A stretch of 64,000 bases of DNA from the NCBI GenBank assembly GCA_027575765.1, contig JANBPT010000060.1, forward strand, positions 24,002-88,001. Direction: 5' to 3'. This stretch comes from Tieghemiomyces parasiticus (taxonomy: Eukaryota; Kickxellomycota; Dimargaritomycetes; Dimargaritales; Dimargaritaceae). The notes under the pieces are model-generated. The model was not told the origin of the DNA and did no database searches. It was given only the letters and a program-made list of their open reading frames with translations. Both the position numbers and the translations under genes were made by a program. Numbering within the stretch: position 1 is the first letter of the stretch; every line of letters begins with the position of its first letter. Below, in pieces: positions 10,939-21,143 of this stretch.

Positions 10939-11562
10939 CTACCAGCACTTGAGCCAGTGCCACCAGCTAATCCCCGACCGACGACGTCGCCATTCCTTTA
11001 GACAACGACATGGGTTTTTCTGGATTGCCTCGACTCCCCACGCCGACACGGGGCGCCCTGTGTCAGCCTCGCACACTATCAAGGTCGGTAGGGTCTGAAT
11101 TTCCAGCTTGTCGGCCAAATCCAAGCAAGTAGCTTGGTGTTTGAAAGGCAGGGCGAGCCAGGCTGGGTGCTGTTCGAGGTACCGACGCATGGCAGTCTCA
11201 TTAAGGTCTAGGCTGATAAAAATGGGTACAAAGTCTTCCGGGTGTCGTTTCGTGAAGGTGTCCAACCGCGGTGAGAAGATGCGACACGGGTGGCACCAGC
11301 TGGCTGAAAAGTAGAGACCGATCAATTTACCCTGGAGCGTGCAGCTCGGTACCGCTTCGCACCGGTAGTTGACAAGGCTACTGAGGTGGTCATGAAAGAA
11401 AGCTGGTAGCTGCAGGTGCGCGTCCGGTTGGCCCCGAGAAAGGAGGGGACCTACAGAGGTCGACGGTGGGGGGCTGACGGTACTAATGCGGCTCAGATGG
11501 GATAAGGGTCGGCAGGGCTGCCCTCGTTCACAGAATACGGCGCTGGTTCGACTGGGCAACAT
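10939..11562 (-). CDS. Thioredoxin-fold protein of the nucleoredoxin/tryparedoxin type
   Basis: Likely a small thiol-disulfide oxidoreductase. Starting at the ATG at 11560-11562, the protein is 207 aa. The redox motif is WCHPC (C90, C93) in the context LIGLYFSASWCHPCRIFSP, typical of nucleoredoxins and tryparedoxins. It is followed by VPIFISLDLNE, by WLALPF, and by the cis-proline block IQTLPTLIV. The C-terminus (GVEAIQ onward) fits the family start of helix alpha-4, but the last 20 residues (WRRRRSGISWWHW) are unusual and could be a divergent tail or an unrecognised splice. The open frame continues upstream to 11856 with low-complexity residues that look non-coding. Single domain, no signal peptide visible, so probably cytosolic or nuclear. 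Confidence 0.72.
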   Translation of the reverse strand: MLPSRTSAVFCERGQPCRPLSHLSRISTVSPPPSTSVGPLLSRGQPDAHLQLPAFFHDHLSSLVNYRCEAVPSCTLQGKLIGLYFSASWCHPCRIFSPRLDTFTKRHPEDFVPIFISLDLNETAMRRYLEQHPAWLALPFKHQATCLDLADKLEIQTLPTLIVCEADTGRPVSAWGVEAIQKNPCRCLKEWRRRRSGISWWHWLKCW

Positions 11563-13278
11563 GTCTGACAGGAACCGCAGGGGCGAAGGGTGACCAGCCA
11601 GGGCAAAGGCCTGGGCTAATATACACGTACGATGAATAAAGAAAGGGCGGGGTGGAGGTATCAAGTAATAGGCTGATAATACTCGGCCTGATTGAAGTCG
11701 TCGCCACGCAACGGTTATAGATCCAAGTAGGAGAAGTACGCAACGGGTCAAGCCTATGCGATGAAGCTGCTTGGAGGTGACGTGCCTGAAGTAATTCGAT
11801 ACCCAGCAGGGTGTGATACCGGGGAGCGTGGCCCGGTATCGATGATAATGACGCACTGAAGAAAAGCCGAGAGGAAAGCGACACGCTTATTCGGAACCGG
11901 TGAATTAATAGTATACTGAGCCTAGTGTGGTTGCATGACGTACGGGTCTCCAACGATACTCGACTACGAAGTGTCTTGGGGATTAAAAATGTATTGGTAG
12001 AGTGCGGAGGGTAGGGCACTGACTATCGTTTATGTAGTCGCCATCAGATGGCTCGGCTGGCCGTTTAGGTCAGCGGATACCGGAAAAAGTGCGATAGCAC
12101 TACCGACCTGTCCACTGGCGACGATAGAGAACCAGGGCAGTTGACAATCACCTGGATACAAAATCAGTGTTGAGCGAAAAAAAATAATAAGAATTATATA
12201 TGGCCCGCCGCAGGGGAGGTCTGGAAGCATAGCGTTGCATGGTAGACGTTGAGGCGCGGGGATTGCCCGGCCCATTTTCGGCCGCAGAAACCGCCAATGT
12301 CAAAGAGAGGCATCATCGGCTGGCGCTGGTAAGCCGTAGTGATTGGGTGCCGAGCGAGGCAAGCTCGACGACAATGGACCAAACCGATTACCATCAGAAT
12401 TCCCCAGTGCTAAACAATGGAGGATAGATGCCATCAGCATGCCAATTTTGGGAGCCTAGTAGGGAGTGCAGTATCTCCGGGGGGGGTACCGAAGGGGTAC
12501 GGCACGTTCCCCGAAACGGTTAGCGCTGACTATTCGACTGTGAACAATGAGAGAAAGAGAGGATGGCAGCAGGGCCGCGAGAGGTCTCTGCTTCCCTAAC
12601 GCCCGGCGGTGCTCGGAAGTTGGAGGCGGACAAGCTCCGGGGCCCTAATGACTACCGTAGAGATGGTTGGTCGGCTGGCGGGTACAACCTATTAGTTATT
12701 AACGCCAGGGTTGTAAAGTAGCTCGATAAAGCGCCTCTATCCCTTTCCCTTCTAGGGGCAGTACATTTGTGGCGCACCAGCAATCGTTGCTCGTCTTTTA
12801 ACCTCCCCTGCACCACTGTTTGCGACTAAAGCAATACATACCTGACCTCCGACATGCGCCGCTCATACCCGTCGCAGGTGTGGCTCCAAGCGAGCAGTAG
12901 TTCATCAAACACTTAGGACGGCGATCCTAGCTTGCCGATCCCGACCTTCCTTACCCGGGCTCCTGCTGTCCGTGTTCCAGCACAATATAACGTTGTAGGT
13001 ATGCTCCTGCTCAGTTACAGCCCTGGTTCTAGGTACTTGACCAGAAAGCCAACTCGTGGGTGTCTAAGTCGCTCATTAAAGCCGTGTTACATAGAGCCCA
13101 AGGTTACAATTAGTGCACATCCCATTTTATATAGGCTTGGAAGAGAAAAAAGACAGGCCAGTTGGGCTCAGTGCGATCGGACGAGATGTTACAAGTAAGA
13201 GGACTAAAGCGAACAGGTTACGAACCCAACAACGGTTAAAGGGGCAATGCCTGCGGACGAGAACGCAGTGTCTGGTTC
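11563..13278. other. Intergenic
   Basis: About 1.7 kb between two minus-strand genes. It contains the presumed promoter of the thioredoxin-like gene and the 3' flank of TVP23. ORFs of 60-160 codons here (for example 11528-12019 minus) have no recognisable domain and overlap the upstream open frame of the thioredoxin-like gene. Nothing else seen. Confidence 0.5.
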
Positions 13279-14160
13279 CTAGCTGCGGGTGAACATACCA
13301 CGGACGCCGTTCATGACCATACCGCTCATGAGTCCGCCGAGGGCCCCGGCACCGGCGGCCTGGTCGGCCAACCCGCTCCATTTCTGCTTCGCATCCTTAT
13401 CGCACCGCATGTAGCCTACGAGGTTGGCGCCGCTGAGCACGATGGCCACAATCACGACGAGGAGCCACTCGAAATTGAAGCGAATCAACGTAAACAGTGC
13501 CAGGAGGCCCCAGACAACGGGGGTGGCGTAGAGGGTTCCCCAGAACACGCGGGAATCGGTCGCGTTCACCGGGATGGACGGGTCGCGGCTCTCAAAGATC
13601 CACACGTTAGTCCCGTCCTCTCGGACTTCGTTCCACCACCGCAGGCCCACCAGTAGACGGCCCGTTACATTCTTGACCGTCCAAAAGTCAAAGGCCAGCA
13701 GGAGTACCGAAAGCACGAACATAAAGACAAAATCGGCTGACACGATGTTGGGAAGAATGTACAGCACCACCGCGATGAGGCGGAAGAGCACATGGAAGAC
13801 CAGGGCTACCGGGTGGCTCGACTGCTGCAGGAGCGACCGGTTCGAGTCTGTATTGCCGAGGGCCGCAGTCGTGCTGGGCTGCTGGCTCTCTAGATCCAGT
13901 GACGCCCCGCCGAACGGCGGTTCGTTTGAGTCGGCGAGTATCGGGCGCTCGTAACTTGTCTGGATGTGCGGGAGCGAGCAGGCCAAGGCCGGGAAAATAT
14001 CGCAAATTAGGTGAGTCGTTGGGAACGAGTCATCTCGGCCAAATGGGAGCGGGGTTTAACGTCCGACAGGGAATCGTTTTGCTGATGGGCAGTACGCTTG
14101 TGAAGTAAGCGGCCAAACATGCGGCCCTGGACTCAATTTAGGCCGGGCGTCGCTTACCAT
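13279..14160 (-). CDS. TVP23: Golgi membrane protein TVP23 (FAM18 family)
   Basis: Multi-pass protein of late Golgi/TGN vesicles, involved in membrane traffic. The large exon is 13279-13959 and encodes 226 residues beginning TSYERPIL. The in-frame codons upstream contain no ATG. At 14158-14160 there is an ATG followed immediately by the donor GTAAGC, and CATCCAG at the other end gives an acceptor in the same phase, so the first coding exon is the ATG alone (intron 13960-14157, 198 nt). The protein is 227 aa. It shows four hydrophobic segments (around HPVALVFHVLFRLIAVVLYI, FVFMFVLSVLLLAFDF, TPVVWGLLALFTLI and WLLVVIVAIVLSGANLVGY) and the family blocks FDFWTVKNVTGRLLVGLRWW and ATDSRVFWGTLY. The N-terminal 50 residues are polar. 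Gene identity is secure. The ATG-only exon is inferred from splice signals. Confidence 0.9.
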
Positions 14161-14718
14161 TGCGGCTCCAGGCGGATGTAAATGGGTGGGGTTAATTGAA
14201 TAGGTCGGTAGGAAGTAAACGGTCAGGCGATAAAGATGCGAAGGCGAGCCGTCTAGGCTGAGGTGCGGAATGGGGGCGAGAGATGGGGACCGTCCAACGG
14301 CGATGAATGCCAAGTGGCTTGGGCGGAGTAGCTGCGTTGTCGGAATAGCGTAGGCAGCAAAGTCTGGGCGTCTGCCGAGGTACAAGGTAAAGGAGGGGAG
14401 GGGTAGAGTTGATCCAAGTCCACTACGTTCTTGAGCGTGCAGATACCTCTGCCTAAGGCGCGCTTGGCATTCATGACCAGTCCATAGTAATTATCCCTCT
14501 CTCAAACTGCACACATTGTAGCCGGTAGTTGACACAATCCATCGGTGTCGTTGTTATCAAGCGTTGGTTAGTCGGCTAGTCTTTTATAATTAAAATGAAC
14601 AAGAGAAAGGGCATGACGCAATGAACAAAACCATTTATAATCAGCGGCACTCAGTCCCTCAGCCTACCAATAGCTACCCGATCTTACCACTCAGAGCACC
14701 AAACCTTCTGCCACAAGC
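14161..14718. other. Intergenic between TVP23 and ARO1
   Basis: Contains the TVP23 5' UTR and promoter (minus strand) and the ARO1 3' flank. Nothing with a recognisable domain. The stretch 14500-14700 is AT-richer, as expected for a 3' flank. Confidence 0.5.
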
Positions 14719-17700
14719 TCACTGGTCGTACGCCTGCAGCACCGCCTCACGCATGGCCTCCTGAGGTGGCGGAAGGCCAGTGTAAATCCGGAACTGGTGC
14801 AGCCCCTGCTCGATGAGGACCTCTACGCCTTCGACCGTCTGCCAACCGTGTTTGGCGGCAGCGGCGAGAAGCGGGGTACGGCGGGGCTTGTAAGCCATAT
14901 CCAGGGCCACGACGCCCCCCTCCTGACGTGTACGATCACCGTTGTTCACCATCGCCGGGCCACGGAACAGGGTCTCCGGGAGATCCAACGACCACTGGGT
15001 GGCTGGGATGGCCGACAGGATGAACGTGAGGGGACGGGTGATGCTCTGGGCGTCCAGCGACGCCACCACCTCGATCTGGATAGGCAAGTTCAGGGCGGTG
15101 ACGAGAGCCTCGGCGCGGCTCTGGGTGCGGTTGTACAGGTAGACGTGCTGGAACCCCATCCGGTGGACGGCGTAGAGTGCGGCGCGGGCAGTCCCCCCGG
15201 CACCGATAATAAGAGCCGAGGGGCTCCCTGTGCCCTGGGTTAGGCCGCTAGTGGTCATTAGGCTCGGGACACGCGGGTCGTCATTGTCCGCCTGGCCCGT
15301 CTGGGCGCGCTGGACGGCGGCCACGATACCAAGCCAGTCGGTATTATCCCCGGTAAACCGGTGATGTTGCCCGGGGGTCTTGGCCAGCATGCAGTCAGTC
15401 TCCTTAACGGCGTGGATGGTATTGACGGCGCCGATGGTCTTGACTTCGGGGCTCAGTTCGTCCAGCAGGTCAAACAGGGCCTCCTTGAGAGGGATGGTCA
15501 CCGACCCACCGCCAAAGTGAGGGTTGGTCTGCTGGATTTCGGCGAGGGTTGCACTTGACTCATTCTCGGCCAGGCCGTAGTGGTGCGGGAGACCCAGGGC
15601 GGCGAACCCCGTGTTGTAGAGTAGCGGGGAGGGCGAGTGGGCGATGGGGCTACCAAAGAGGAAGTACTCTCGGCGCGGGAGGTCGCCCAGGAGGTGGCGT
15701 GCCCGATGGATCTCGGCCACGGTAAGCTGTCCAGGGGCCGCCTTGGTCGGAAGGGCGGTGTGGGTGACCGGGGTGAGGTACGGGCACACCACGCGGGACC
15801 ACTGGCCGGCCGGTCCCATGTTGAGGGCCACCAGGGGGCGCTGATCCTGCACCGACTGTTTAAAACGGTAGAGGGCCAGGTTGTCATCCATAGTGCGGGC
15901 CACAGACACCAGTTTGACAATGTCGCCCAGGTTGGCGGCAGAATCGTACTTGGCGCGCAGGGCTGGTGAGTCCCAGGCGACGGCAGCCTGGGGGTCGTGC
16001 CAGGAAGCAATCACCCGGGTGGCGCCGCGAGCCGCGAGCAGCGCGGCCAGGTCTGGGACACTCGGGTGAAGATCGGTGGGGGCGCTACCCAATTCCACGT
16101 CGAGATACTCCACACCCCAAGCCAGGGCGCGGGCGTAGAGTGCGCGGAGGGCGGTGGGCTGGTCATCAGCGAACCGACCACCCTGACTGCGTGTACGGAC
16201 AGTAAAGATGACGGGGAGAGGCTCCGGCATATGATGGCGGAGAAGGGCCAATTGCCGGCGCACAAAGTCGTGGTCCAGGTCCTTCACCACGTCAGTGCCG
16301 TTCGCCGGGCTCGCTTGCGAGCCGTCGTGCAGCAGGTCCACGCGGAGTTCCACAGCCCCAGCACCTTCCATGATGCGCGCCAGCTGGTCCTGAGTAGCGG
16401 TCAGGTCCGGTAGGGTCAGGGATACAAAGAACCGCGGGAGGCGAGCGGCGGCGTCGGTGAGGGCAGCCGAGGCGGCGGGTTGCGCGGCCTGACGGCCCGT
16501 AACGAAACGTAGGTAGCGCAAGAACGCGTGTTCCACGCGAGCCCAGCGCCGGGCGTCGTGCTCCCCCGGGGTGACATTAGTCGGCACGTAGACGGGGAAT
16601 TGGAAGGCGGCCAGACGCTCGTAGTGCGGGCGCCGGCGTTCCCACACGGTATGCAAGTCCGCACCATAGGCCGGACGGTGGGTGTCACGGGCAAGGTAGG
16701 CCTCGACGTGCTCGTGCGGGGTGGCGATATGGACCACCGGGGCCAAGCGGCCGATGGCGCGGCAAGTCGCCGTGTAGTCTTCCAGGACGGCGCGCCCCTC
16801 GGGAGTTTCGACAATGCCGCCACCGCAAGCCACCACGGCGCCCTCAGGGTGGGCCCGCAGGACCTCGGTCAGTAGACGGGTCTCATGCGCACGGAAGGCA
16901 TCCCAGCCTTCCTGGCTCACGACATCCGCCACGGGCCGACCCAGAGTGACCTCCATGTGGACGTCCATGTCGATGAAATGGCGGCCCAGGGCCCGGGCAG
17001 CAGCGCGTCCCAGGGTAGTTTTGCCACTGCCGCGCATGCCGATGAGTACCAGGGTGGCCTCGCCCGGTGGACTGAGGCGCGCCGTGGTGTCGTGGGCAAC
17101 GGCGGCGTGGGTGTCAAACCCGTGCAGCTGCACACCGAGTTGGTGTTCCAAAGCGTCCCACCAGTTGGGCCAGGTCTTTTCTACGCACTTCCGCTCCTGG
17201 ATGTTGGTGGCGCCAGGTACAGCGCAACCCAGGACGCTGAAACTCATGGCCACCCGGTGGTCGTCGTGGCAGTGCACGCCCGTGGCCGGACCGCGCAACT
17301 GGGCGAAAGGCCGGCCATGGATCTGAATGCCATCGGGTAGTTCGGAGGCCTGGACCCCGAAGCGACCCAGTTCCTCAACCATCACGGCGATCCGGTTACA
17401 TTCCTTGACGCGCTGATTAGCAATACCCGTGATACGCGTCACGTTCGCATCCGCTTTCGGGTTATCGCCAGCCGGAGCGGCCACGGCGGCCAGGACCGAA
17501 GCGGTGAGGAAGGCGTCGGTCATAGGTTCCATGTCAACATGCGGGAGAGGTCGCAGGGTCCCGGCGGGCGGACCTTGGACGGTAGTGGACGTGGCGGATT
17601 GGGTGACCTCGCAACCCATCGGTCGGAGTACGTCCACAGCGAAGCGGGCGTCTCCCTGCAGAGAGGCGTGACCAATATTGGCAATGGTCACGCGCGACCC

Positions 17701-19791
17701 GGTCATGGCGGCCACGGCCAGCGGGTAGGTGGCTGAACTAGCGTCTGACTCGACCATGTAGGTCGGTGGGTTCTGGTATCCGCCGCATGGGATCCGATAC
17801 ACGTTCTCGGCGACACGTTCAACGTCCACGCCGAAACTGCGCATCATGGCCACCGTCATATCAATGTAGGGTTGGGAGATGACCTTACCGCCAGTGAGTT
17901 CGAGAATCACCTCGGTCGCGGCGTAGGGTGCGCACAGCAAGATGGACGAGACGTACTGCGAGGAGATGGACGCAGCCAGCTGAATGCGGCCGCCTGCCAG
18001 TCCACCGACCTGTGGGGTGACGCGCAGCGGGAGGCACCCGTCACTCTCCTCGTAAGCCACCTTGGTACCGTTGGCGCGAAGGGCGGTAACTAGCGGGCCG
18101 ATGGGGCGCTGCTTCATGCGGGCGTTACCAGTCAGGACAGTGGTGGCAGCGGGGTTGTTGGGTGACGGTGGTACTAAGGTTACCAAGGTGGTCAGGAATC
18201 GGGCAGCAGTCCCGGCGTTACCCAAGTAGAGGTCGACGTCGGGTACGTGGAAAAGTCCCGCGCCACCGGTCACCACCAGGGTGCGGCCGGCGTCCTCCCA
18301 GGTGTAGCTGCACCCGCCGAGCTTTTCCAGGGCGTTGAGCATAACCTGGGTATCGTCCGAGTGGAGCAGGTTGCGCAGACGGCAGGTACCCGTGCCCAGG
18401 GCGGCCAGGACCAGAGCACGATTGGACAGAGACTTGGATCCTGGCACGTCCACCACGATCTCCTGGCCGCTGTGCAACGGGGCGGCCGGGGTTCCGGCCA
18501 CAGGTTGGACCTGTACACCGCTGGAAATCACCGTCTCGATGACGTTGTCAGCCACGGGGATCGGGTAGTCCTGGACAGTGGCACCAATGCGACATGGGAG
18601 GGCCAGGCGCTTGGTGGTACCCACAGTCTTCTTGTCAACGCGCATCACGCGCATCATGTCGGCGACGCGCGGGCGGACGCCACAGGTGAGTTTGAGGACC
18701 CGGGCGTCATCAAGCGCGACGGGCAGTGAGTAGGCCTTGAGGCAGCGGACCAGTCGACTCAGGCCGACCTGGTCAAAGTGGCCCAAGTTGCGCGCGATCT
18801 CCGATTCCAGTACCATGCCCAGGGCGACGCACTCGCCGTGCAGGAGATGCGGTGCGGCCAGGGCCTCGATGGCGTGACCCACCGTGTGCCCAAAGTTGAG
18901 CAGGCCGCGCAGACCGGATTCGCGCTCGTCGGCGCTGACCACCTCGGCCTTGACGCGGGCGGAGCCCATCACCACGCGGAGCAGGAGTTCCTGGGCCGGC
19001 GTACGGTGGGCGGTACGGGCGCCACGCGGGCCTTGGCTCACGTCATCCGTTTCGTCCGCTTGGCCGGCCTCCAGCACGGCAGCACGAATGGCCTCCGGGT
19101 GGGTCTCGAGGACGTCAAAGTCGGATTCGGAACGGATGGTGGCCGTTTTTATGACCTCAGCCATGCCGTTGTAAAACTCGCGTTCGGGGAGAGTGGCTAG
19201 AAAGGCCAGGTCGATGAAGACGCGGTGGGGCTGCCAGAAGGCGCCGATCAGGTTCTTGCCGTGCGGAGTATCGATGGCCGTCTTACCGCCGATCGATGAG
19301 TCCACCATGGCCAATAGGGATGTAGGGATTTGGACCAGCGGGATACCGCGCATGAAAGTAGCGGCTACGTAGCCTGCCAGGTCACCAATCACGCCGCCGC
19401 CCAGCGCCAGCAGGCAGGTATCGCGGGTGCAGGCTTCGGCCAGCATGAAATCTTCGATGTGGGCCTTACTCAAGCGGTCCTTGGTCTGCTCGCCTGGTGG
19501 CAGGACAAAGGTCAGTAGGCGGGGCGGCTTGGCACCGTTACTGGTGGCGGAGGTCTCTGCGGCAGCGACGAGGGTGGCGAAGGCGCGGCGGAAGCGGTCG
19601 AGGTACAGTGGTTCCAGGTTTTTGTCGGTGACGAGTACGAAGGTGGACGCCCGAACGGTGGTAAGCACCTCGCGTAGGAGGTACTCGGTGAGGTGGAACC
19701 CCACCACGATGGCGTCCCGACCCAGGATCGGAATGCGGATCACGTCACGCTCCGGGGCCGGTGGGTAGGCGGGCGTAGTGGGAGCAGCCAT
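14719..19791 (-). CDS. ARO1: Pentafunctional AROM polypeptide
   Basis: Carries out steps 2-6 of the shikimate pathway, from DAHP to EPSP, in the cytosol. Single exon, 1690 aa, about 100 aa longer than most fungal AROMs. Domains in order, residues approximate: 3-dehydroquinate synthase 15-400 (LLALGGGVIGDLAGY, SLLAMVDSSIGGK, FGHTVGHAIEA); EPSP synthase 440-895 (VPGSKSLSNRALV, HSDDTQVM, LGNAGTAARFLTT, DDHRVAMSFSVLG); shikimate kinase 912-1100 (P-loop GMRGSGKTT, ACGGGIVE); type I dehydroquinase 1118-1350 (VELRVDLL, ASWHDP, VKLVSVART with the Schiff-base lysine); shikimate dehydrogenase 1370-1690 (FLFGSPIAHSPSP, TIPLKEAL, GAVNTIH, GAGGTARAALYAV). Every active-site block I know is intact and no frameshift was seen. 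The start is the ATG at 19789-19791, 11 residues before the dehydroquinate synthase fold. Confidence 0.98.
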   Translation of the reverse strand: MAAPTTPAYPPAPERDVIRIPILGRDAIVVGFHLTEYLLREVLTTVRASTFVLVTDKNLEPLYLDRFRRAFATLVAAAETSATSNGAKPPRLLTFVLPPGEQTKDRLSKAHIEDFMLAEACTRDTCLLALGGGVIGDLAGYVAATFMRGIPLVQIPTSLLAMVDSSIGGKTAIDTPHGKNLIGAFWQPHRVFIDLAFLATLPEREFYNGMAEVIKTATIRSESDFDVLETHPEAIRAAVLEAGQADETDDVSQGPRGARTAHRTPAQELLLRVVMGSARVKAEVVSADERESGLRGLLNFGHTVGHAIEALAAPHLLHGECVALGMVLESEIARNLGHFDQVGLSRLVRCLKAYSLPVALDDARVLKLTCGVRPRVADMMRVMRVDKKTVGTTKRLALPCRIGATVQDYPIPVADNVIETVISSGVQVQPVAGTPAAPLHSGQEIVVDVPGSKSLSNRALVLAALGTGTCRLRNLLHSDDTQVMLNALEKLGGCSYTWEDAGRTLVVTGGAGLFHVPDVDLYLGNAGTAARFLTTLVTLVPPSPNNPAATTVLTGNARMKQRPIGPLVTALRANGTKVAYEESDGCLPLRVTPQVGGLAGGRIQLAASISSQYVSSILLCAPYAATEVILELTGGKVISQPYIDMTVAMMRSFGVDVERVAENVYRIPCGGYQNPPTYMVESDASSATYPLAVAAMTGSRVTIANIGHASLQGDARFAVDVLRPMGCEVTQSATSTTVQGPPAGTLRPLPHVDMEPMTDAFLTASVLAAVAAPAGDNPKADANVTRITGIANQRVKECNRIAVMVEELGRFGVQASELPDGIQIHGRPFAQLRGPATGVHCHDDHRVAMSFSVLGCAVPGATNIQERKCVEKTWPNWWDALEHQLGVQLHGFDTHAAVAHDTTARLSPPGEATLVLIGMRGSGKTTLGRAAARALGRHFIDMDVHMEVTLGRPVADVVSQEGWDAFRAHETRLLTEVLRAHPEGAVVACGGGIVETPEGRAVLEDYTATCRAIGRLAPVVHIATPHEHVEAYLARDTHRPAYGADLHTVWERRRPHYERLAAFQFPVYVPTNVTPGEHDARRWARVEHAFLRYLRFVTGRQAAQPAASAALTDAAARLPRFFVSLTLPDLTATQDQLARIMEGAGAVELRVDLLHDGSQASPANGTDVVKDLDHDFVRRQLALLRHHMPEPLPVIFTVRTRSQGGRFADDQPTALRALYARALAWGVEYLDVELGSAPTDLHPSVPDLAALLAARGATRVIASWHDPQAAVAWDSPALRAKYDSAANLGDIVKLVSVARTMDDNLALYRFKQSVQDQRPLVALNMGPAGQWSRVVCPYLTPVTHTALPTKAAPGQLTVAEIHRARHLLGDLPRREYFLFGSPIAHSPSPLLYNTGFAALGLPHHYGLAENESSATLAEIQQTNPHFGGGSVTIPLKEALFDLLDELSPEVKTIGAVNTIHAVKETDCMLAKTPGQHHRFTGDNTDWLGIVAAVQRAQTGQADNDDPRVPSLMTTSGLTQGTGSPSALIIGAGGTARAALYAVHRMGFQHVYLYNRTQSRAEALVTALNLPIQIEVVASLDAQSITRPLTFILSAIPATQWSLDLPETLFRGPAMVNNGDRTRQEGGVVALDMAYKPRRTPLLAAAAKHGWQTVEGVEVLIEQGLHQFRIYTGLPPPQEAMREAVLQAYDQ

Positions 19792-21143
19792 GGCAAGCCT
19801 GGAAAAAGGAGGAGGGGGTTCGACTTTAGGGGACGATACGGACGTGAGACGGCGTCGAGTGGGTATGTCAATTGCGAGCGTAGGTGGTACCAGGCCAGGT
19901 GTTCATAAAGGAGGGGGGAGAGGTTGAAGTGCTAAAGTATCGTCGCAGGCAGCGCGGACGGAAAGAGGTTCGGTTTATAATATCGAGTATCGCCTCTGTA
20001 TGGGCGCTGCGAGCCAGTGGCGAGCCGGGTTGAGCCCTCTCCGTTACAGATCAGTGCCCCTAGCCTCCAATCCCAGCGAGCTTATGCATGACTCACGTTG
20101 CGCTTGCCAGGGGATGGAGGCGGCACCGGGTTGCGCCAACCTAATTGGCGGGACCAGGTCCCTTAACATTGCTACGCGAAGGTGAGTGAATGAAGAGGTA
20201 TTATGTATGGCGCTGCGTTCATGACAAGTCCAGCTCGATATCTGACCACCGCTGATCGTAGTGGCCCCAGTCATTCTGCTTTATCGCACCCCAAGCCCGG
20301 CTTTGTCTCTAGGGTCGCTTCAATTGGGAAAAATTGGTTGGAATCTGAAGTCCAATCTTCCTAGCGGTAGCTACTTTGGCCGTGCTGGCCTCCCGCCGTT
20401 CTCCCCCCCCCCAAGTATGTCGTTGCCGGCCTCACTATGTCCTGACCAGCCGGATGGTGGAGTGCATCGGGGCGAAGTGGAGGCGGGCAACCAAGTTGCT
20501 GCATGACCCTTGCACAGCGGGGGGCTGCGGAAGGCAGCGATGCTCGGAAGCGTTCGGACAGCCGGCAACAGGCGTCCTAGTGCCCTTGCAGAGTAAAATG
20601 AGCGAGGGGGCTGGGTCGGCAGGCTGGAGGGACCGTGTTGTGACTTGGGCCACATTGTGGTTCCCTTTGACTCTTGTGGGACATCCCCCGCCAAATTAAC
20701 CCCGCTAAGACTAGTCATTATGGAGAGTGGTATCAGGCCAGTGTGTCATCGAGCTGATTCACTAGAGGGCAACCTCGGGCGTACCCGTGCGCCTTTGTCC
20801 TCCCCCCATCCCTTCTTACCTCACCGCTGGTGGGGTGACCTGCCCGTCTGCCTGTATGCCGCCCCAAAAGGCCCTGAACTTTGTTCCTTGGCCCCCTACC
20901 TACTTTCCGTTTCACCTCATCGCCCGCCTGGTTTCCTTCTAGAGTCTTTTGTAAACGTCGTTCCTATTTGGTTGTGGCATTATACCGCGATCCAATTTAC
21001 TTGCTTTCTTGGCATTCCCTCCGTAGCATATTTTAGCCCTGCCGCCCGTTAGTCCATCCATATCGACCTTCTTCCCGCATCTCATTCCGACCCACACCGT
21101 CGCTGGTGTCGTACCCTAGCCTTTCTGTCCCCCATCCTTCATC
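19792..21143. other. Divergent intergenic region between ARO1 and SEC17
   Basis: A 1.35 kb stretch that must hold both promoters. A TATA-like element for ARO1 lies at 19974-19980. The last 350 bases before SEC17 are C/T-rich on the plus strand. ORFs of 60-135 codons here are mutually overlapping on both strands and have no recognisable domain. Confidence 0.5.
19974..19980 (-). promoter_or_regulatory. TATA-like box of ARO1
   Basis: TTATAAA on the minus strand, 183 bases upstream of the ARO1 ATG. Judged by sequence and spacing only. Confidence 0.35.

Noticed and set aside
10910..10940. Reverse-strand GGTTCGA string, possible tRNA
   Set aside because: Stem bases do not pair, and it lies at the 3' end of the thioredoxin-like gene.
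11563..11856. 98-residue upstream extension of the thioredoxin-like protein
   Set aside because: Low-complexity sequence unrelated to the fold, with the ATG at 11562 at the expected distance.
16885..18729. Several plus-strand ORFs of 150-170 codons across ARO1
   Set aside because: Antisense shadows of a protein whose five enzyme domains are certain on the minus strand.
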